From: Myxococcus hansupus
Lineage (GTDB): Bacteria > Myxococcota > Myxococcia > Myxococcales > Myxococcaceae
Assembly (NCBI RefSeq): GCF_000280925.3
Contig: NZ_CP012109.1
Coordinates: forward strand, 744,001 to 808,000
Direction of reading: 5' to 3'
DNA length: 64,000 nt
The first letter of the stretch is position 1. The number at the start of each line of letters is the position of its first letter. Below the pieces are notes generated by a model. It ran no database searches and was not told the DNA's origin. It was given only the letters and a program-made list of their open reading frames with translations. Made by a program: the position numbers and the translations under genes. Positions 9,346-20,552 of this stretch are shown one piece after another.

Positions 9346-9597
9346 GGGGCGCGGTCGCGACCCTACACCGCGCCTTCGCACCGCGCAGTGAGGACGGGGC
9401 GGACGAACGTCCAGCGGCTTCCACCGCACGCGAGGAGTGCCGCGGGTCCGTCCTGGAGTGAACGCCCCCTCGCGCCGGGAGGCATGTTTCGCGAGGACGC
9501 GCGTCGACGCGCTTGCGGGCGTCGACGCGCATCACGTCGCGGAGCCACTCCGTCGTCGGCGCGCTCCCGTGCGGGGGCGTCCTCCGAGGGGCGGGGC

Positions 9598-10116
9598 CTA
9601 CCGCCGGGCCGGCGCGGGCGCCGGGGCCGCGCGCATGGCGGCGCTCTGGCTGTAGGCGTCGCACAGCTCCAGGTACTCGTCGCTGTCGATGTCGAGCGCC
9701 GCCGCCCGCATCTTCTTGACCTTGGGCTTCTTCAGCGTGGTCTTGATTTGAATCAGCTTGAGGGTGGGGATGCCCATGTAGGACTGGCTGTAATACATGT
9801 TCTCCTGCATGTCCTCCCAGGCGATCAACAAGCCATCCGCGAAGCGGATGCCCTCGCGTCCGATGATGAGCGCGGGCTTGTCCAGGCTGGTCAGGCCGCG
9901 GATGCAGCCGACGAGCATCCACACCATGCAGGCCGTCAGAAAGCCGCACAGCGCCATGGCGCCGGTCTGGCCCAGCAGCCGCAATGTGAGCGCTCCGAAG
10001 AAGGTGGACGCGAGGGTCCAGATGACGGCGCCCACGATGAGCTTCGTGCGCGAGTAATAGATTTCCCGAGGCTTCTGCGCCTTCTGCCTGTTCTGAGCCG
10101 AGCTGTAGATTTCCAT
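9598..10116 (-). CDS. PH-like (STM3941-type) small membrane protein
   Basis: A 172-residue protein with two adjacent membrane helices (about 28-75) followed by a soluble domain containing ALIIGREGIRFADGLLIAWEDM. That pattern is typical of bacterial PH-like, STM3941-like domains. The C-terminus ends in an Ala-Pro-rich tail. It follows the next gene by 29 bp in the same direction, and both have the same helix-pair plus PH-like plan, so they may work together. Function unknown. Confidence 0.55.
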   Translation of the reverse strand: MEIYSSAQNRQKAQKPREIYYSRTKLIVGAVIWTLASTFFGALTLRLLGQTGAMALCGFLTACMVWMLVGCIRGLTSLDKPALIIGREGIRFADGLLIAWEDMQENMYYSQSYMGIPTLKLIQIKTTLKKPKVKKMRAAALDIDSDEYLELCDAYSQSAAMRAAPAPAPARR

Positions 10117-10145
10117 GACGTAGGACCTGTGAGGGTAAAAGGGGT

Positions 10146-10907
10146 TCAGGCGGCCAGCCGCTGGGACAAGAAGGCCAGGAGGACGGGGGCGTTGACGATG
10201 CGGGCCTCATCCACCTTGATGGACCTGCCGTCCGCGGTGATGATCAGCTCGCGGGTGGAGACGCCCTGGTCGAACTCATCCTGGAAGCGGATGTTTTCGA
10301 TGTCGTCCCAGCGCATCAGCCGCTTCTTGTGGGTCAGCCCCGCGTTGCTGAGGGAGAGCGGACCGAACGGCACCTGCTTGCCCGCGGCGACCTGGCGGTG
10401 CACGCCCGTGAGCAGGACCTCGACGACGTGGTCCGTCACGTATTCGTACAGCGAGTCCGCGTCGTCCCACAGGTTCAACCGCAGCCGATAGGTGCCCCCG
10501 CGGTGCTTCAACACGAGCCGGTCGTGGTTCTTCACCGGGGTGATGGCGCTCACGTTCCGCCACGCGATGCGCGTGGTGCCGGCGCGCAGCCCTTCCGAGC
10601 CCACCTCCAGGACCTTGGGCGCCAGCATCCAGGCGATGAAGTCGCTGGCGCGCCAGAAGATGAAGTAGAGCCCGCAGGGGACGCCGAGCAGCATGAACAC
10701 GGGCCCGAAGTGGGACCGGAACATGCCCTTGATGAAGTCCGCCGGCAGCAGGTAGATGCCCCCGAACGAAAGAAACGCCGCGAGCACCAGGTAGATGAGG
10801 ACGCCGCCAGCGGCGAGCCAATACAGGGTGGGCTTGGGAAAAACCCGGGTGTGAAAGTTCTTCAGCGGAGCCTCCGAGGCGTCCTGGATCGGCTTCGGGA
10901 GCCGCAT
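10146..10907 (-). CDS. Membrane protein with PH-like domain, paired with its downstream neighbour
   Basis: A 253-residue protein with hydrophobic segments at about 28-55 and 65-95 and two soluble PH-like stretches. LEVGSEGLRAGTTRIAWRNVSAI and LSLSNAGLTHKKRLMRWDDIENI show the strand pattern in which residues before a Trp-(R/D)-(N/D) turn define bacterial PH folds. It is the first gene of a two-gene operon. No enzyme motif is visible. Function unknown. Confidence 0.55.
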   Translation of the reverse strand: MRLPKPIQDASEAPLKNFHTRVFPKPTLYWLAAGGVLIYLVLAAFLSFGGIYLLPADFIKGMFRSHFGPVFMLLGVPCGLYFIFWRASDFIAWMLAPKVLEVGSEGLRAGTTRIAWRNVSAITPVKNHDRLVLKHRGGTYRLRLNLWDDADSLYEYVTDHVVEVLLTGVHRQVAAGKQVPFGPLSLSNAGLTHKKRLMRWDDIENIRFQDEFDQGVSTRELIITADGRSIKVDEARIVNAPVLLAFLSQRLAA

Positions 10908-11287
10908 CGAACAGGACGCGCACCTATAAACAATCGCGTGTGTCTTTGCGACGAGATTCGCGCTCGCGCTGGGAGTGCGCCCGGCATGGCTCGGAAACGC
11001 GCATGTTTCATACGCCGCGTGATGCTTCGATTTGCTCAGGTGCGGCGAAATCGAGAATCGAAAGAGGTGTTCTCAGTTCGTGAGAGGCGATGGTAGGTGT
11101 CTTCGTGAAACACAGCCTTTTCGTGCATGTCATGGCTGAGGCGCGGTTCTCCCCGGTGATGTCACTGAGTGGCGTGTGATGCTTCCCCGGAAGTCCGGGG
11201 CAGGGCGCGCCGGCCGCGCATCCAGGGGACGTGGACGCCGGTGGTCCGGAGCCAGGGCGGCCGCGGCTGGTGGCACGTCGAACTGGT

Positions 11288-11510
11288 GGCGCCGACGCGA
11301 ACCTGGGGGCACGGCCGCGCGCGGCGACCCGGGCGTCCGTGCGGCCGCGCAAGGCCACCTGCGCGTCAGTAATGCCTTGCACGGCAACCTGTGTGCAGCG
11401 AGGCCGCGCAAGGCAATGGGTGCGTCAGTGACGCGGGCCCGGCAGCCTGTGCGAGGCGACGCCACACAAGGCAATGGGTGCGTCATTGAGGCCGTGCGGA
11501 GGACCTGACG
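11288..11510. repeat. Degenerate tandem repeat, unit about 29-30 bp
   Basis: Units of 28-30 bp follow each other. The clearest are GCGCAAGGC-A-CTGCGCGTCAGT (from 11347), GCGCAAGGCAATGGGTGCGT (from 11407) and ACACAAGGCAATGGGTGCGT (from 11465). These alternate with a second variant (TTGCACGGCAACCTGTGTGC from 11377; GGCAGCCTGTGCGAGGCGAC from 11441). Higher-order period is about 59 bp. Unit lengths are not all multiples of three, so it is unlikely to be coding. Confidence 0.55.
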
Positions 11511-11722
11511 GGCATGATGCGTCTTTGCCCTCAACCCACGCCGCGCCGCCTGCTTCGGTACCTCCATGGCCCAATCCGCGGCAAGCCCCGGGCAATGAAA
11601 AGGCCCGGCCTTGAATGCACGCCTCTGAAAATGCCGCGGTGCAGGATGCCCATGTCTGGGAGGGCATCCCTGGGATGCCAGGTGTGGGAAAAGGTGCCGA
11701 CGGCGGGTGGGTGTCTTGCCCG

Positions 11723-11739
11723 ATGACATTCATTGTCAT
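11723..11739. promoter_or_regulatory. Palindrome ATGACA-N5-TGTCAT
   Basis: A perfect 6+6 inverted repeat with a 5-bp spacer, about 120 bp upstream of the Tad-like gene. It has the shape of a dimeric regulator site. The regulator is unknown. Confidence 0.35.
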
Positions 11740-11745
11740 AGGGTC

Positions 11746-11791
11746 AAGGACTTACGGGGGGGCGGGGCATCGGCGGGCAACGCAAGTCCTT
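11746..11791. promoter_or_regulatory. Inverted repeat AAGGACTT ... AAGTCCTT upstream of the Tad-like gene
   Basis: Two perfect 8-bp arms 30 bp apart, immediately after the preceding palindrome. It could be a long-loop leader hairpin or two half-sites bound by a looping regulator. Confidence 0.3.
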
Positions 11792-11861
11792 CCCGTCGGA
11801 CACGTCCATGACGCCGGCCTCCCCTGGGCCTTCATCCCAAGCGAGGAGCTGTCGCCACGTC

Positions 11862-13952
11862 ATGTTCACCCGGACCCTCCGACAGAGTTTCCGACGCCAG
11901 GAAGGGCAGGCGCTGGTCCTTGCCGCGTTGATGGTGCTGGTGATGTCCCTGGCGGTGCTGGCCACCGTCAACATCGGCCATACCGTGCATGAGCGCATCC
12001 GCCTCCAGAACACGGCGGACGCGGCGGCGTACTCCATGGCGGCCATGGAAGCCCGGGCGTTCAATTTCTACGCATACGCCAATCGTACACAGGTGTCGCA
12101 CTACGTGTCGGCGATGATGTGGCAGTCCCTCCTGTCGCTCATCTACTCCGCGGAGGCCTTCCTGACGGACCTGTACGGGTTCATGAAGACGCTGAACCCC
12201 TGCGCGGGGCGGCCTCGAGGACTCTGGGCCATCGTCTGTCCCTTCCTGCAACTCGTGCCCGTGGTCGGCGCCATCATCCGGGTCGTCAGCCGCGTCATGA
12301 CGCTCTACCGGGATATGGTCCTGAAGTTCGTTCAGGGCGTCATCAAGGCGGCGGATCCGGACTACTGGATTGGGCAAATCATCGTCCCCGCGCACCGGGT
12401 GCTGAACGGGGTGATGTACTTCGCGTCCCAGTCGATGATGATGTCGGCCTCCACCCACGTGGTGCAGTCCACGACGACGGTCATCGACGACAACGACAGC
12501 AACGTCAATTCGATGATGAGTCAGCTCGCGACAGGCGCCTACAGCCAGTGCCTGTTCAGTCAGGCGCACAATCCGCACGCGGGTGGCAGCCCCCTGAATC
12601 CCGGCTCCTGGAAGAATCCCTTCAGCGCGCTCGACGTGACGAAACGGGCCAAGAACGACCCGGTGGCCCGCGTCAAACGCGCCATGGGCGGCATCTCCAA
12701 TGCCACGCGGTATGCGTGTGACGCCGGGCCCTCGGCGGGGCCGTTCGACTGTCCGGAGGGCTTCGTCACCAACCGCGGGCTCGGCTCCGTGCTGCCGTTC
12801 CCCGCGGAGCTCGACTTCCTGCAGGACTTCCTCGACCGAGGCGTCGACATCCCGAACGTCATGCAGTTTGGAAAGCTGGGCCAGACGCGGATGCTCTCGT
12901 CGGGCTTCCCCACCGCGAACTCGCTCCGGCAGGGAAGTGGGCCTGGCAACGAGGGGCGGAACTACATCCGCGATTGGAATGACAATGCCCAGCCGTGGGG
13001 GATGATGGCTCAGGGCGACAACATCGGGGCGGATGACCCGTATTGGATCAACATCGGCCCCCCCGAGGCGAACCTGGGCATCATCAAGCTGGACAACCCC
13101 CTGGCTTGCACCAAGGACGACGACTACTGGAAGTGCTTCGGGGACAACCGCCGGCGCAAGGGGGACAACAACACCGCCAAGTTGCCCTACCGGCACATGA
13201 TGAAGACGAGCGTCTGGGCCCTCAACGACGTGGACAGCGGCAGCCGCCGAGGCGGGCTCCACTGGCGGGTCAACTACTCCAACTATGGCCGGGGCTGGGG
13301 CGGACACGTGCGCCCCCGGGGGCGGGAGGGGGACGTGGGCATCCACGCCGAGGAAATCTGCGTGGTGAGAATCCTGGGGAGCTGCCGGCTGCACATGGAT
13401 GTCCATACGGCGAACGTCCGGCCCGTGCAGGACGGCAACCACCGCTGGGTGGGGCTGGTGCCCTTCATGCACTTCGAGCCGGGACAGCTCGGCTCGGTGT
13501 GCAACCCCATGGCGAACGCGAACATGCAGAGCGCCGCCACGCGTCAGGTGGACTTCAACCAGCCCTCCACCTGGGTGGCGTTGAACAAGTCTCCGGACCA
13601 GGTGGTCAACCGGGACAACCGGGACGGCACGGGCACCAACGCGCCCGCCCTGCTCAACGACGAGGGGAAGGTGAAGTTCGCCTTCACCCCACAGAGCGAG
13701 GGCCTGGAGATGATGAACAACCGCAAGAAGTTCCTCGGCATGGTCGAGGGACTCAACGTCGTCTCCCGCGGACAGGCCTACTACCACCGGCCTGGGAACT
13801 GGACGGAGCAGCCCAACTTCTTCAACCCCTACTGGCGCCCGCGTCTGGCGTCCGTGTACCAGGGCCGCCACTCCCTGCCCGCGCTGGGCGGAATGATGGA
13901 CGCGCTGCCCGGGCCGCTTCGGGGCATTGCCCCGAAGATCGTCACGCACTGA
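11862..13952 (+). CDS. TadE/TadG-like pseudopilus membrane protein
   Basis: A 696-residue protein with a Tad-type N-terminus: RRQEGQALVLAALMVL, a single membrane helix (about 14-40), then the IRLQNTADAAAYSMA heptad that marks TadG-like proteins after the helix. The long remainder is extracytoplasmic and rich in N, G and aromatic residues, without recognised domains. Such proteins are minor components of Flp/Tad pili. No other tad gene is nearby, so it is either an orphan or a dedicated surface protein. GAGGAG lies 13 bp before the ATG. Confidence 0.7.
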   Translation: MFTRTLRQSFRRQEGQALVLAALMVLVMSLAVLATVNIGHTVHERIRLQNTADAAAYSMAAMEARAFNFYAYANRTQVSHYVSAMMWQSLLSLIYSAEAFLTDLYGFMKTLNPCAGRPRGLWAIVCPFLQLVPVVGAIIRVVSRVMTLYRDMVLKFVQGVIKAADPDYWIGQIIVPAHRVLNGVMYFASQSMMMSASTHVVQSTTTVIDDNDSNVNSMMSQLATGAYSQCLFSQAHNPHAGGSPLNPGSWKNPFSALDVTKRAKNDPVARVKRAMGGISNATRYACDAGPSAGPFDCPEGFVTNRGLGSVLPFPAELDFLQDFLDRGVDIPNVMQFGKLGQTRMLSSGFPTANSLRQGSGPGNEGRNYIRDWNDNAQPWGMMAQGDNIGADDPYWINIGPPEANLGIIKLDNPLACTKDDDYWKCFGDNRRRKGDNNTAKLPYRHMMKTSVWALNDVDSGSRRGGLHWRVNYSNYGRGWGGHVRPRGREGDVGIHAEEICVVRILGSCRLHMDVHTANVRPVQDGNHRWVGLVPFMHFEPGQLGSVCNPMANANMQSAATRQVDFNQPSTWVALNKSPDQVVNRDNRDGTGTNAPALLNDEGKVKFAFTPQSEGLEMMNNRKKFLGMVEGLNVVSRGQAYYHRPGNWTEQPNFFNPYWRPRLASVYQGRHSLPALGGMMDALPGPLRGIAPKIVTH

Positions 13953-13967
13953 GGCCGCGTCCTTCGT

Positions 13968-13993
13968 CCCCGTGGGGGTCTCAGCCCACGGGG
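13968..13993. terminator. Bidirectional terminator hairpin
   Basis: CCCCGTGGG-N8-CCCACGGGG is a perfect 9-bp stem between the convergent Tad-like and VOC genes. It overlaps the stop codon of the latter. Confidence 0.55.
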
Positions 13994-14412
13994 AGCGCGC
14001 TGGCCTCGTACTGCTTCGCGAAGTCCTCGCTGGGCGGGATGGGCTTGATGACGTCGATGAGCACGCCATTGGGGTCGGCGGTGATGAAGTGCCGCTGGCC
14101 GAACGCCTCGTCCCTCAGCGGCAGGAGGATGGGGAGCCCGGCGGCCTGCACGTCCCGGTAGACGGCGTCCGGGTCCTCGACCTCGAAGTTCAGAATCGTC
14201 CCGGCCACCGTGCCGCCCCGGGCCGACGCGGGCACCGTCTCATGCCGTCCGTCGAGGATGGCCAGGGCCACCTGCTCGGCGTCGTCCGACTGGAGGTGGA
14301 CGTACCAGTCGCTGGTGAACCGGGCGCTGAAGCCGAAGTGCTTCGTGAAGAACGCCGCCGTGCCCGCCACGTCGTTCGTCATGATGACCGGGTAGTAACT
14401 GGTGATTTTCAT
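13981..14412 (-). CDS. VOC-superfamily (glyoxalase-fold) protein
   Basis: A 143-residue protein of the vicinal oxygen chelate fold: [20 protein letters not shown] at the start, and [16 protein letters not shown] with the second-half Asp/Asn-Gly turn near the end. Family members include dioxygenases, isomerases and antibiotic-binding proteins, so the substrate is open. It is divergent from a TetR gene across 53 bp that contain a TetR-type operator, so TetR repression of this gene is likely. AAAGGAAA precedes the ATG. Confidence 0.82.
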   Translation of the reverse strand: MKITSYYPVIMTNDVAGTAAFFTKHFGFSARFTSDWYVHLQSDDAEQVALAILDGRHETVPASARGGTVAGTILNFEVEDPDAVYRDVQAAGLPILLPLRDEAFGQRHFITADPNGVLIDVIKPIPPSEDFAKQYEASALPVG

Positions 14413-14449
14413 TGGGTTTCCTTTCAGGCCTTGCCTTTCATTGAGGTAA

Positions 14450-14468
14450 CATACAGGCTGCGTGTATG
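14450..14468. promoter_or_regulatory. TetR-type operator CATACA-N7-TGTATG ending in the tetR start codon
   Basis: A perfect 6+6 inverted repeat in the divergent region. Its last three bases are the ATG of the TetR gene. No Shine-Dalgarno is in range of that ATG, so the regulator mRNA may be leaderless and directly blocked by its own product. Confidence 0.6.
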
Positions 14469-15053
14469 CAATCCCGCAAGCATCGAAGCAACGATGAGCG
14501 CAGCGCCGCCACGCGGCACGCCCTGGTGAGCGCGAGCAGGGCGCTGTTCGTGGAGAAGGGGTACGCGCAGACGTCGACGCCGGAGGTGGTGGCGGCGGCC
14601 GAGGTGACGCGAGGCGCGCTCTACCACCACTTCGCGGACAAGCAGGCGCTGCTGCGGGCGGTGCTCGAACGGGAGTTCGCGGAGCTGCGCCAGGCCATCG
14701 ACGCGTCAACGCCTGCCTCCTTGCCCCCCAGGGAGGCGCTCATCGCGGGGAGCCTCGCGTACCTGGACGCGATGGCCGTCCCAGGCAGGACGCGCCTGCT
14801 GCTCGTGGACGGGCCCGCGGTGTTTGGCCACGCGGAGATGATGGCCTTGGATGAGGCCTCCGCCGCGGGCTCACTGCGGGAGGGGCTGGCCGCGCTCCTG
14901 GGCGACGGGCCGTTGATTGCCGCGCTCGCCAGTCTCTTGTCGGCCGCGTTCGACCGCGCGGCCCTGGCCATCAGCGCGGGCGGCGACGCGAAGGCCTACC
15001 GCGCGGCCATGCTCGCGCTCATCGAGCGCGTCACCGTGGGCGTCGGTCCTTGA
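14466..15053 (+). CDS. TetR-family transcriptional repressor
   Basis: A 195-residue regulator with an N-terminal helix-turn-helix (about 15-60: [20 protein letters not shown], then [22 protein letters not shown]) and a ligand-binding alpha domain with a typical [11 protein letters not shown] segment. It probably represses itself and the divergent VOC gene through the operator that overlaps its start codon. The inducer is unknown. Confidence 0.9.
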   Translation: MQSRKHRSNDERSAATRHALVSASRALFVEKGYAQTSTPEVVAAAEVTRGALYHHFADKQALLRAVLEREFAELRQAIDASTPASLPPREALIAGSLAYLDAMAVPGRTRLLLVDGPAVFGHAEMMALDEASAAGSLREGLAALLGDGPLIAALASLLSAAFDRAALAISAGGDAKAYRAAMLALIERVTVGVGP

Positions 15054-15150
15054 GCGGCAGGGGCTCCAGGGTGGTCGGCTTCGGGGCGCCGGACAGGGCC
15101 GAGAGCAGGGAGACCCGGATGCAGGTCGCCACCACGCCCAGGTAAGCAAC

Positions 15151-15180
15151 GCGGGCCGCCGGTTGACGTACGCGGCCCGC
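15151..15180. terminator. Hairpin terminator between tetR and the encapsulin operon
   Basis: GCGGGCCGC-N12-GCGGCCCGC is a perfect 9-bp stem lying between two convergent transcription units, about 70 bp from the end of the encapsulin A gene. Confidence 0.45.
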
Positions 15181-15247
15181 GAGCGTTCCAGGCGACACGG
15201 CGGGGACAGGCATTGCGCCGGGTCCCGCCGCGCCACCCGTTGAGACA

Positions 15248-16648
15248 TCAGCCGCCGATTTCGACGTTCTCCATCACACCCAACGCGTCGGGGATGAGGA
15301 GCGCGGCGGAGAAGTAGGTGCTCACCAGGTAGTTCGTGAGCGCCTTGTCGGTGACGTCCATGCGGCGCACGGAGAGACCGGGCTCCACTTCGTCGGGGAG
15401 GCCGGTGCGCCGCAGGCCCACGACGCCCTGGTCCTCCTGGCCGGTGCGCAGCACGAGGATGGAGCTGGTGCGCTGCTCGGTGACGGGAATCTTGTCACAC
15501 GGCAGCATGGGCACCCCGCGCCAGGCCATGCAGGGGCTGCCCTGGACGTCGACGACGGTGGGGTAGATGCCCCGGCGCGTGCACTCCCGGCCGAACGCCG
15601 CGATGGTGCGCGGGTGGGCCAGGAAGAAGCGGGACTTCCGGCGCCGGCTGAGCAGCTCATCCATGTCGTCGGGCGTGGGCGGGCCGTGACGGGTGTGGAT
15701 GCGCTGCTTGAGGTCGGCGTTGTGCAGCAGGCCGAAGTCGCGGTTGTTGATGAGCTCGTGCTCCTGCCGCTCCTTCAGCGCCTCGATGGTCAGCCGGAGC
15801 TGCTGGTCCGTCTGGTCCATGGGGTCGCTGAAGAGGTCGGAGACGCGCGTGTGGACCCGGAGCACCGTCTGGGCCACGCTCAGCTCGTACTCGCGCGGTG
15901 ACAGCTCGTAGTCCACGTAGCCACCCAGGATGGACGGCTCGCCGGCATGGCCCGCGGCCATGGGGATGGCGGCCTGGCCCATCTTGTCCTGGGGCTTCTT
16001 CAGCCGCTCCCGGAACTTCTCCACCTGGACGCGCAGCGTGGCGGACCGTGTAATCAGGTCCTCGAAGTCCTTCTGGGGCAGGGACATCACCGTGCACGGC
16101 GTGGTGGCCTTCACGGTGAAGTCCCACACGTCGTCGGACTCCGCCACGGCCTGGTCGCCGAAGTGGTCGCCGTCCGCCAGCACGTCCAGGGTGACCTGCT
16201 CGCCGTAGAGCCCTTCGCGCAGCTTGCGCGCCTTGCCGTGGGCCAGCAGGAACACGTGCTCCGCGGAGGTGCCCGCGGTGACGATGACGTCACCCGCCTT
16301 GTAATGCGTCTGGGTGAAGCGGTTGGCCAGGGCCTGAATCACCTCGTCATCGGCGCTCAGGCCGCGCAGCAGCGGCAGCTTGAGCAGCTCCTGGGGGATG
16401 ATTTGCACCTTCGCGCCGATGTTGCTGAACACGAGGCGGTCGTCCGCCACCGCGTAGCTCAGCCGCCGGTTGACGCGGTACGTGCCGCCCGTCACTTCCA
16501 CCCACGGCAGCATGCGCAGCAGCCACCGGGGGCTGATGCCCTGCATCTGCGGGACGGTCTTGGTCGTCGTCGCGAGCTGCCGAGCCCCGGCGGTGCCGAG
16601 GCTCAGCCGCGCCGCGTCGTCAGCGCCCGTCTTCAATGGATTCGCCAT
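15248..16648 (-). CDS. Family 2B encapsulin shell protein A (cNMP-binding-domain type, EshA-like)
   Basis: Shell subunit of a protein nanocompartment with the HK97 phage-capsid fold. The 466-residue protein has an N-terminal arm (1-45, with LGTAGAR at 17-23), the first part of the capsid fold, and an inserted cyclic-nucleotide-binding-like domain (about 82-215, [12 protein letters not shown]). The capsid fold then resumes ([17 protein letters not shown] at 244-260; [18 protein letters not shown] at 305-322). CNB insertion defines family 2B, whose early member is Streptomyces EshA. The phosphate-binding cassette keeps FG but has Asp for Glu and lacks the usual Arg, so nucleotide binding is doubtful. 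GAGAGG precedes the ATG at 16648. Third gene of the geosmin synthase operon. Confidence 0.9.
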   Translation of the reverse strand: MANPLKTGADDAARLSLGTAGARQLATTTKTVPQMQGISPRWLLRMLPWVEVTGGTYRVNRRLSYAVADDRLVFSNIGAKVQIIPQELLKLPLLRGLSADDEVIQALANRFTQTHYKAGDVIVTAGTSAEHVFLLAHGKARKLREGLYGEQVTLDVLADGDHFGDQAVAESDDVWDFTVKATTPCTVMSLPQKDFEDLITRSATLRVQVEKFRERLKKPQDKMGQAAIPMAAGHAGEPSILGGYVDYELSPREYELSVAQTVLRVHTRVSDLFSDPMDQTDQQLRLTIEALKERQEHELINNRDFGLLHNADLKQRIHTRHGPPTPDDMDELLSRRRKSRFFLAHPRTIAAFGRECTRRGIYPTVVDVQGSPCMAWRGVPMLPCDKIPVTEQRTSSILVLRTGQEDQGVVGLRRTGLPDEVEPGLSVRRMDVTDKALTNYLVSTYFSAALLIPDALGVMENVEIGG

Positions 16649-16684
16649 GTGAAACCTCTCCACGTCGTCCGGATTGAAGGGGGA

Positions 16685-18094
16685 TTAGTCGCCGCGGCCG
16701 ATTTCGACGCTCTCCAGGATGCCGAGCGCGTCGGGCACGAGGACGGCCGCGGAGAAGTAGCTGGTGACCAGGTAGTTGATGATGGCCTTCTCGTTGATGC
16801 CCATGAAGCGGACGTTGAGGCCGGGCTCGACCTCGTCCGGGATGGCGCCCGGGTGCAGGCCGACGACGCCCTGGTTCTTCTCACCGGCGCGCATCAGCAT
16901 GATGGACGTGGTGCGCGAATCGCTGACGGGAATCTTGTTGCAGGGGAAGATGGGGACGCCGCGCCACGAGGGCACCATGTTGCCGTTGAAGTCCACGCTG
17001 GTGGGGTAGATGCCCTTGCGGCTGCACTCCTGGCCGAACGCGGCGATGGCGCGCGGGTGGGCCAGGAAGAAAGACGGCTCCTTCCACACGGTGGCCAGCA
17101 GCTCGTCCATGTCGTCCGGCGTCGGCGGGCCGTGGCGGGTGTGGATGCGCTGCTTGAGGTCGGCGTTGTGCAGCAGGCCGAAGTTCTTGTTGTTGACGAG
17201 CTCGTGCTCCTTGCGCTCCTTCAGCGCCTCGATGGTCAGCCGGAGCTGCTGCTCCGTCTGGTTCATGGGCTCGTTGAAGAGGTCGGCGACGCGGCTGTGA
17301 ATCTGGAGCACCGTCTGGGCCACGCTCAGCTCGTACTCGCGGGGCGACGTCTCGTAGTCCACGTAGGTGCCCGGCAGCACCGGCTCGCCGGAGTGGCCGG
17401 CGGCCAGCTCGATTTCGGCCTGGCCGGTGGTGTCCTGCTTGCGCTTGGAGCGGGCCTTGAACTGGTCGATGTGCTTCTGCAGCGACGGCGCCTGGGCCAC
17501 CACGGCCTCGAAGTCCGACTGCTGGAGAATCAGCACGGTGGACGCCGTGACGGCCTTGGCCGTGAACTGCCAGTAGTCCTGCGACTCCAGCAGGGCCTCG
17601 TAGCTGTAGTGGTCACCGTCCGCCAGCACGCCCAGCACGGTGGCGTCGCCGTACTTGCCGGCGCCAATCATGTTCACCTTGCCGTGGGCGATGAGGACGA
17701 TGCAGTCGGCCTCCTTGCCCACCTCGGTGATGACCTCACCGGCCTTGTACGTCTTCTGCTCGAAGCGGTTGGCCAGGGCGGTGAGCACCTCCACGTCGTC
17801 GTAGCTGCGCAGCAGGGGCAGCTCGCACAGCTCCTGCGGAATCACCTGCACCTTGGCGCCGGTGGTGGTGAAGGTGACGCGGCCGTCGCCCACGGCGTAG
17901 CTCAGCCGGCGGTTGACGCGGTACACGCCGCCGGACACCTGCACCCAGGGCAGCAGCTTGAGCAGCCACCGCGACGAGATGCCCTGCATCTGCGGAACGG
18001 ACTTGGTCGTCGTCGCGAGCTGCCTCGCCGCGGCCGTTCCGAGGCTCAACTGGGACTTCTCGGAATCGCCACCCGGCTTGATGATGTTCGACAT
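16685..18094 (-). CDS. Family 2B encapsulin shell protein B
   Basis: A paralogue of shell A, 469 residues, colinear throughout and identical in long blocks ([41 protein letters not shown]). The N-terminal arm carries LGTAAAR (18-24). The inserted CNB-like domain is more diverged: [12 protein letters not shown] replaces the FGE-x-A motif and no Arg follows, so it probably no longer binds a cyclic nucleotide in the usual way. Differences between A and B concentrate in the CNB domain and the N-terminal residues, suggesting a mixed shell with two subunit types or two alternative shells. It starts 26 bp after the geosmin synthase stop and is followed by shell A after 36 bp. GAAAGG precedes the ATG. 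Confidence 0.9.
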   Translation of the reverse strand: MSNIIKPGGDSEKSQLSLGTAAARQLATTTKSVPQMQGISSRWLLKLLPWVQVSGGVYRVNRRLSYAVGDGRVTFTTTGAKVQVIPQELCELPLLRSYDDVEVLTALANRFEQKTYKAGEVITEVGKEADCIVLIAHGKVNMIGAGKYGDATVLGVLADGDHYSYEALLESQDYWQFTAKAVTASTVLILQQSDFEAVVAQAPSLQKHIDQFKARSKRKQDTTGQAEIELAAGHSGEPVLPGTYVDYETSPREYELSVAQTVLQIHSRVADLFNEPMNQTEQQLRLTIEALKERKEHELVNNKNFGLLHNADLKQRIHTRHGPPTPDDMDELLATVWKEPSFFLAHPRAIAAFGQECSRKGIYPTSVDFNGNMVPSWRGVPIFPCNKIPVSDSRTTSIMLMRAGEKNQGVVGLHPGAIPDEVEPGLNVRFMGINEKAIINYLVTSYFSAAVLVPDALGILESVEIGRGD

Positions 18095-18120
18095 GACTGG
18101 CCTTTCGATTTGACTGGAAA

Positions 18121-20406
<2,286 letters not shown>

Positions 20407-20416
20407 TCAGGGCGGC

Positions 20417-20446
20417 TTTATAGTTAGGCGTTGAACACTTATCCAA
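20417..20446 (-). promoter_or_regulatory. Candidate promoter of the geosmin synthase-encapsulin operon
   Basis: Reading leftward, TTGGAT and TATAAA are 18 bp apart in the AT-rich gap upstream of the geosmin synthase gene, placing the -10 box about 29 bp before the ATG. The -35 match is poor. An imperfect GCAC-TTC-GTGC dyad (20447-20457) abuts it. Confidence 0.35.
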
Positions 20447-20552
20447 GCACTTCGTGCATAAAATCTTTTGCGATGAAGTCCTGATTTACCCCTTGGCGCA
20501 CGGGACCGCGCTGCTCCCGTGTGCCATTCCCGTCTCGCGATAAGTCTCGTTT

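Larger units (their letters stand above)
10908..11861. other. Long gene-poor stretch with tandem repeats and palindromes
   Basis: About 950 bp without a gene I can support. Frames open here on both strands have repeat-derived composition and no ribosome site. It holds the leader of the PH-like operon on its left, a degenerate tandem repeat in the middle (11288-11510) and two inverted repeats at the right end before the Tad-like gene. Confidence 0.5.

Noticed and set aside
7759..10491. Open frame of 910 codons on the plus strand
   Set aside because: It lies antisense to a well-supported histidine kinase and to PH-like genes, and reads as Arg/Gly/His/Val-rich shadow typical of GC-rich DNA.
11832..14069. 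Open frame of 745 codons on the minus strand
   Set aside because: Antisense to the Tad-like protein, which has a clear membrane helix and TadG-type motif.
15248..18094. Reading the CNB domain as evidence for CRP/FNR-type transcription factors
   Set aside because: No helix-turn-helix follows; the flanking sequence is capsid-fold encapsulin and the cassette residues are lost.
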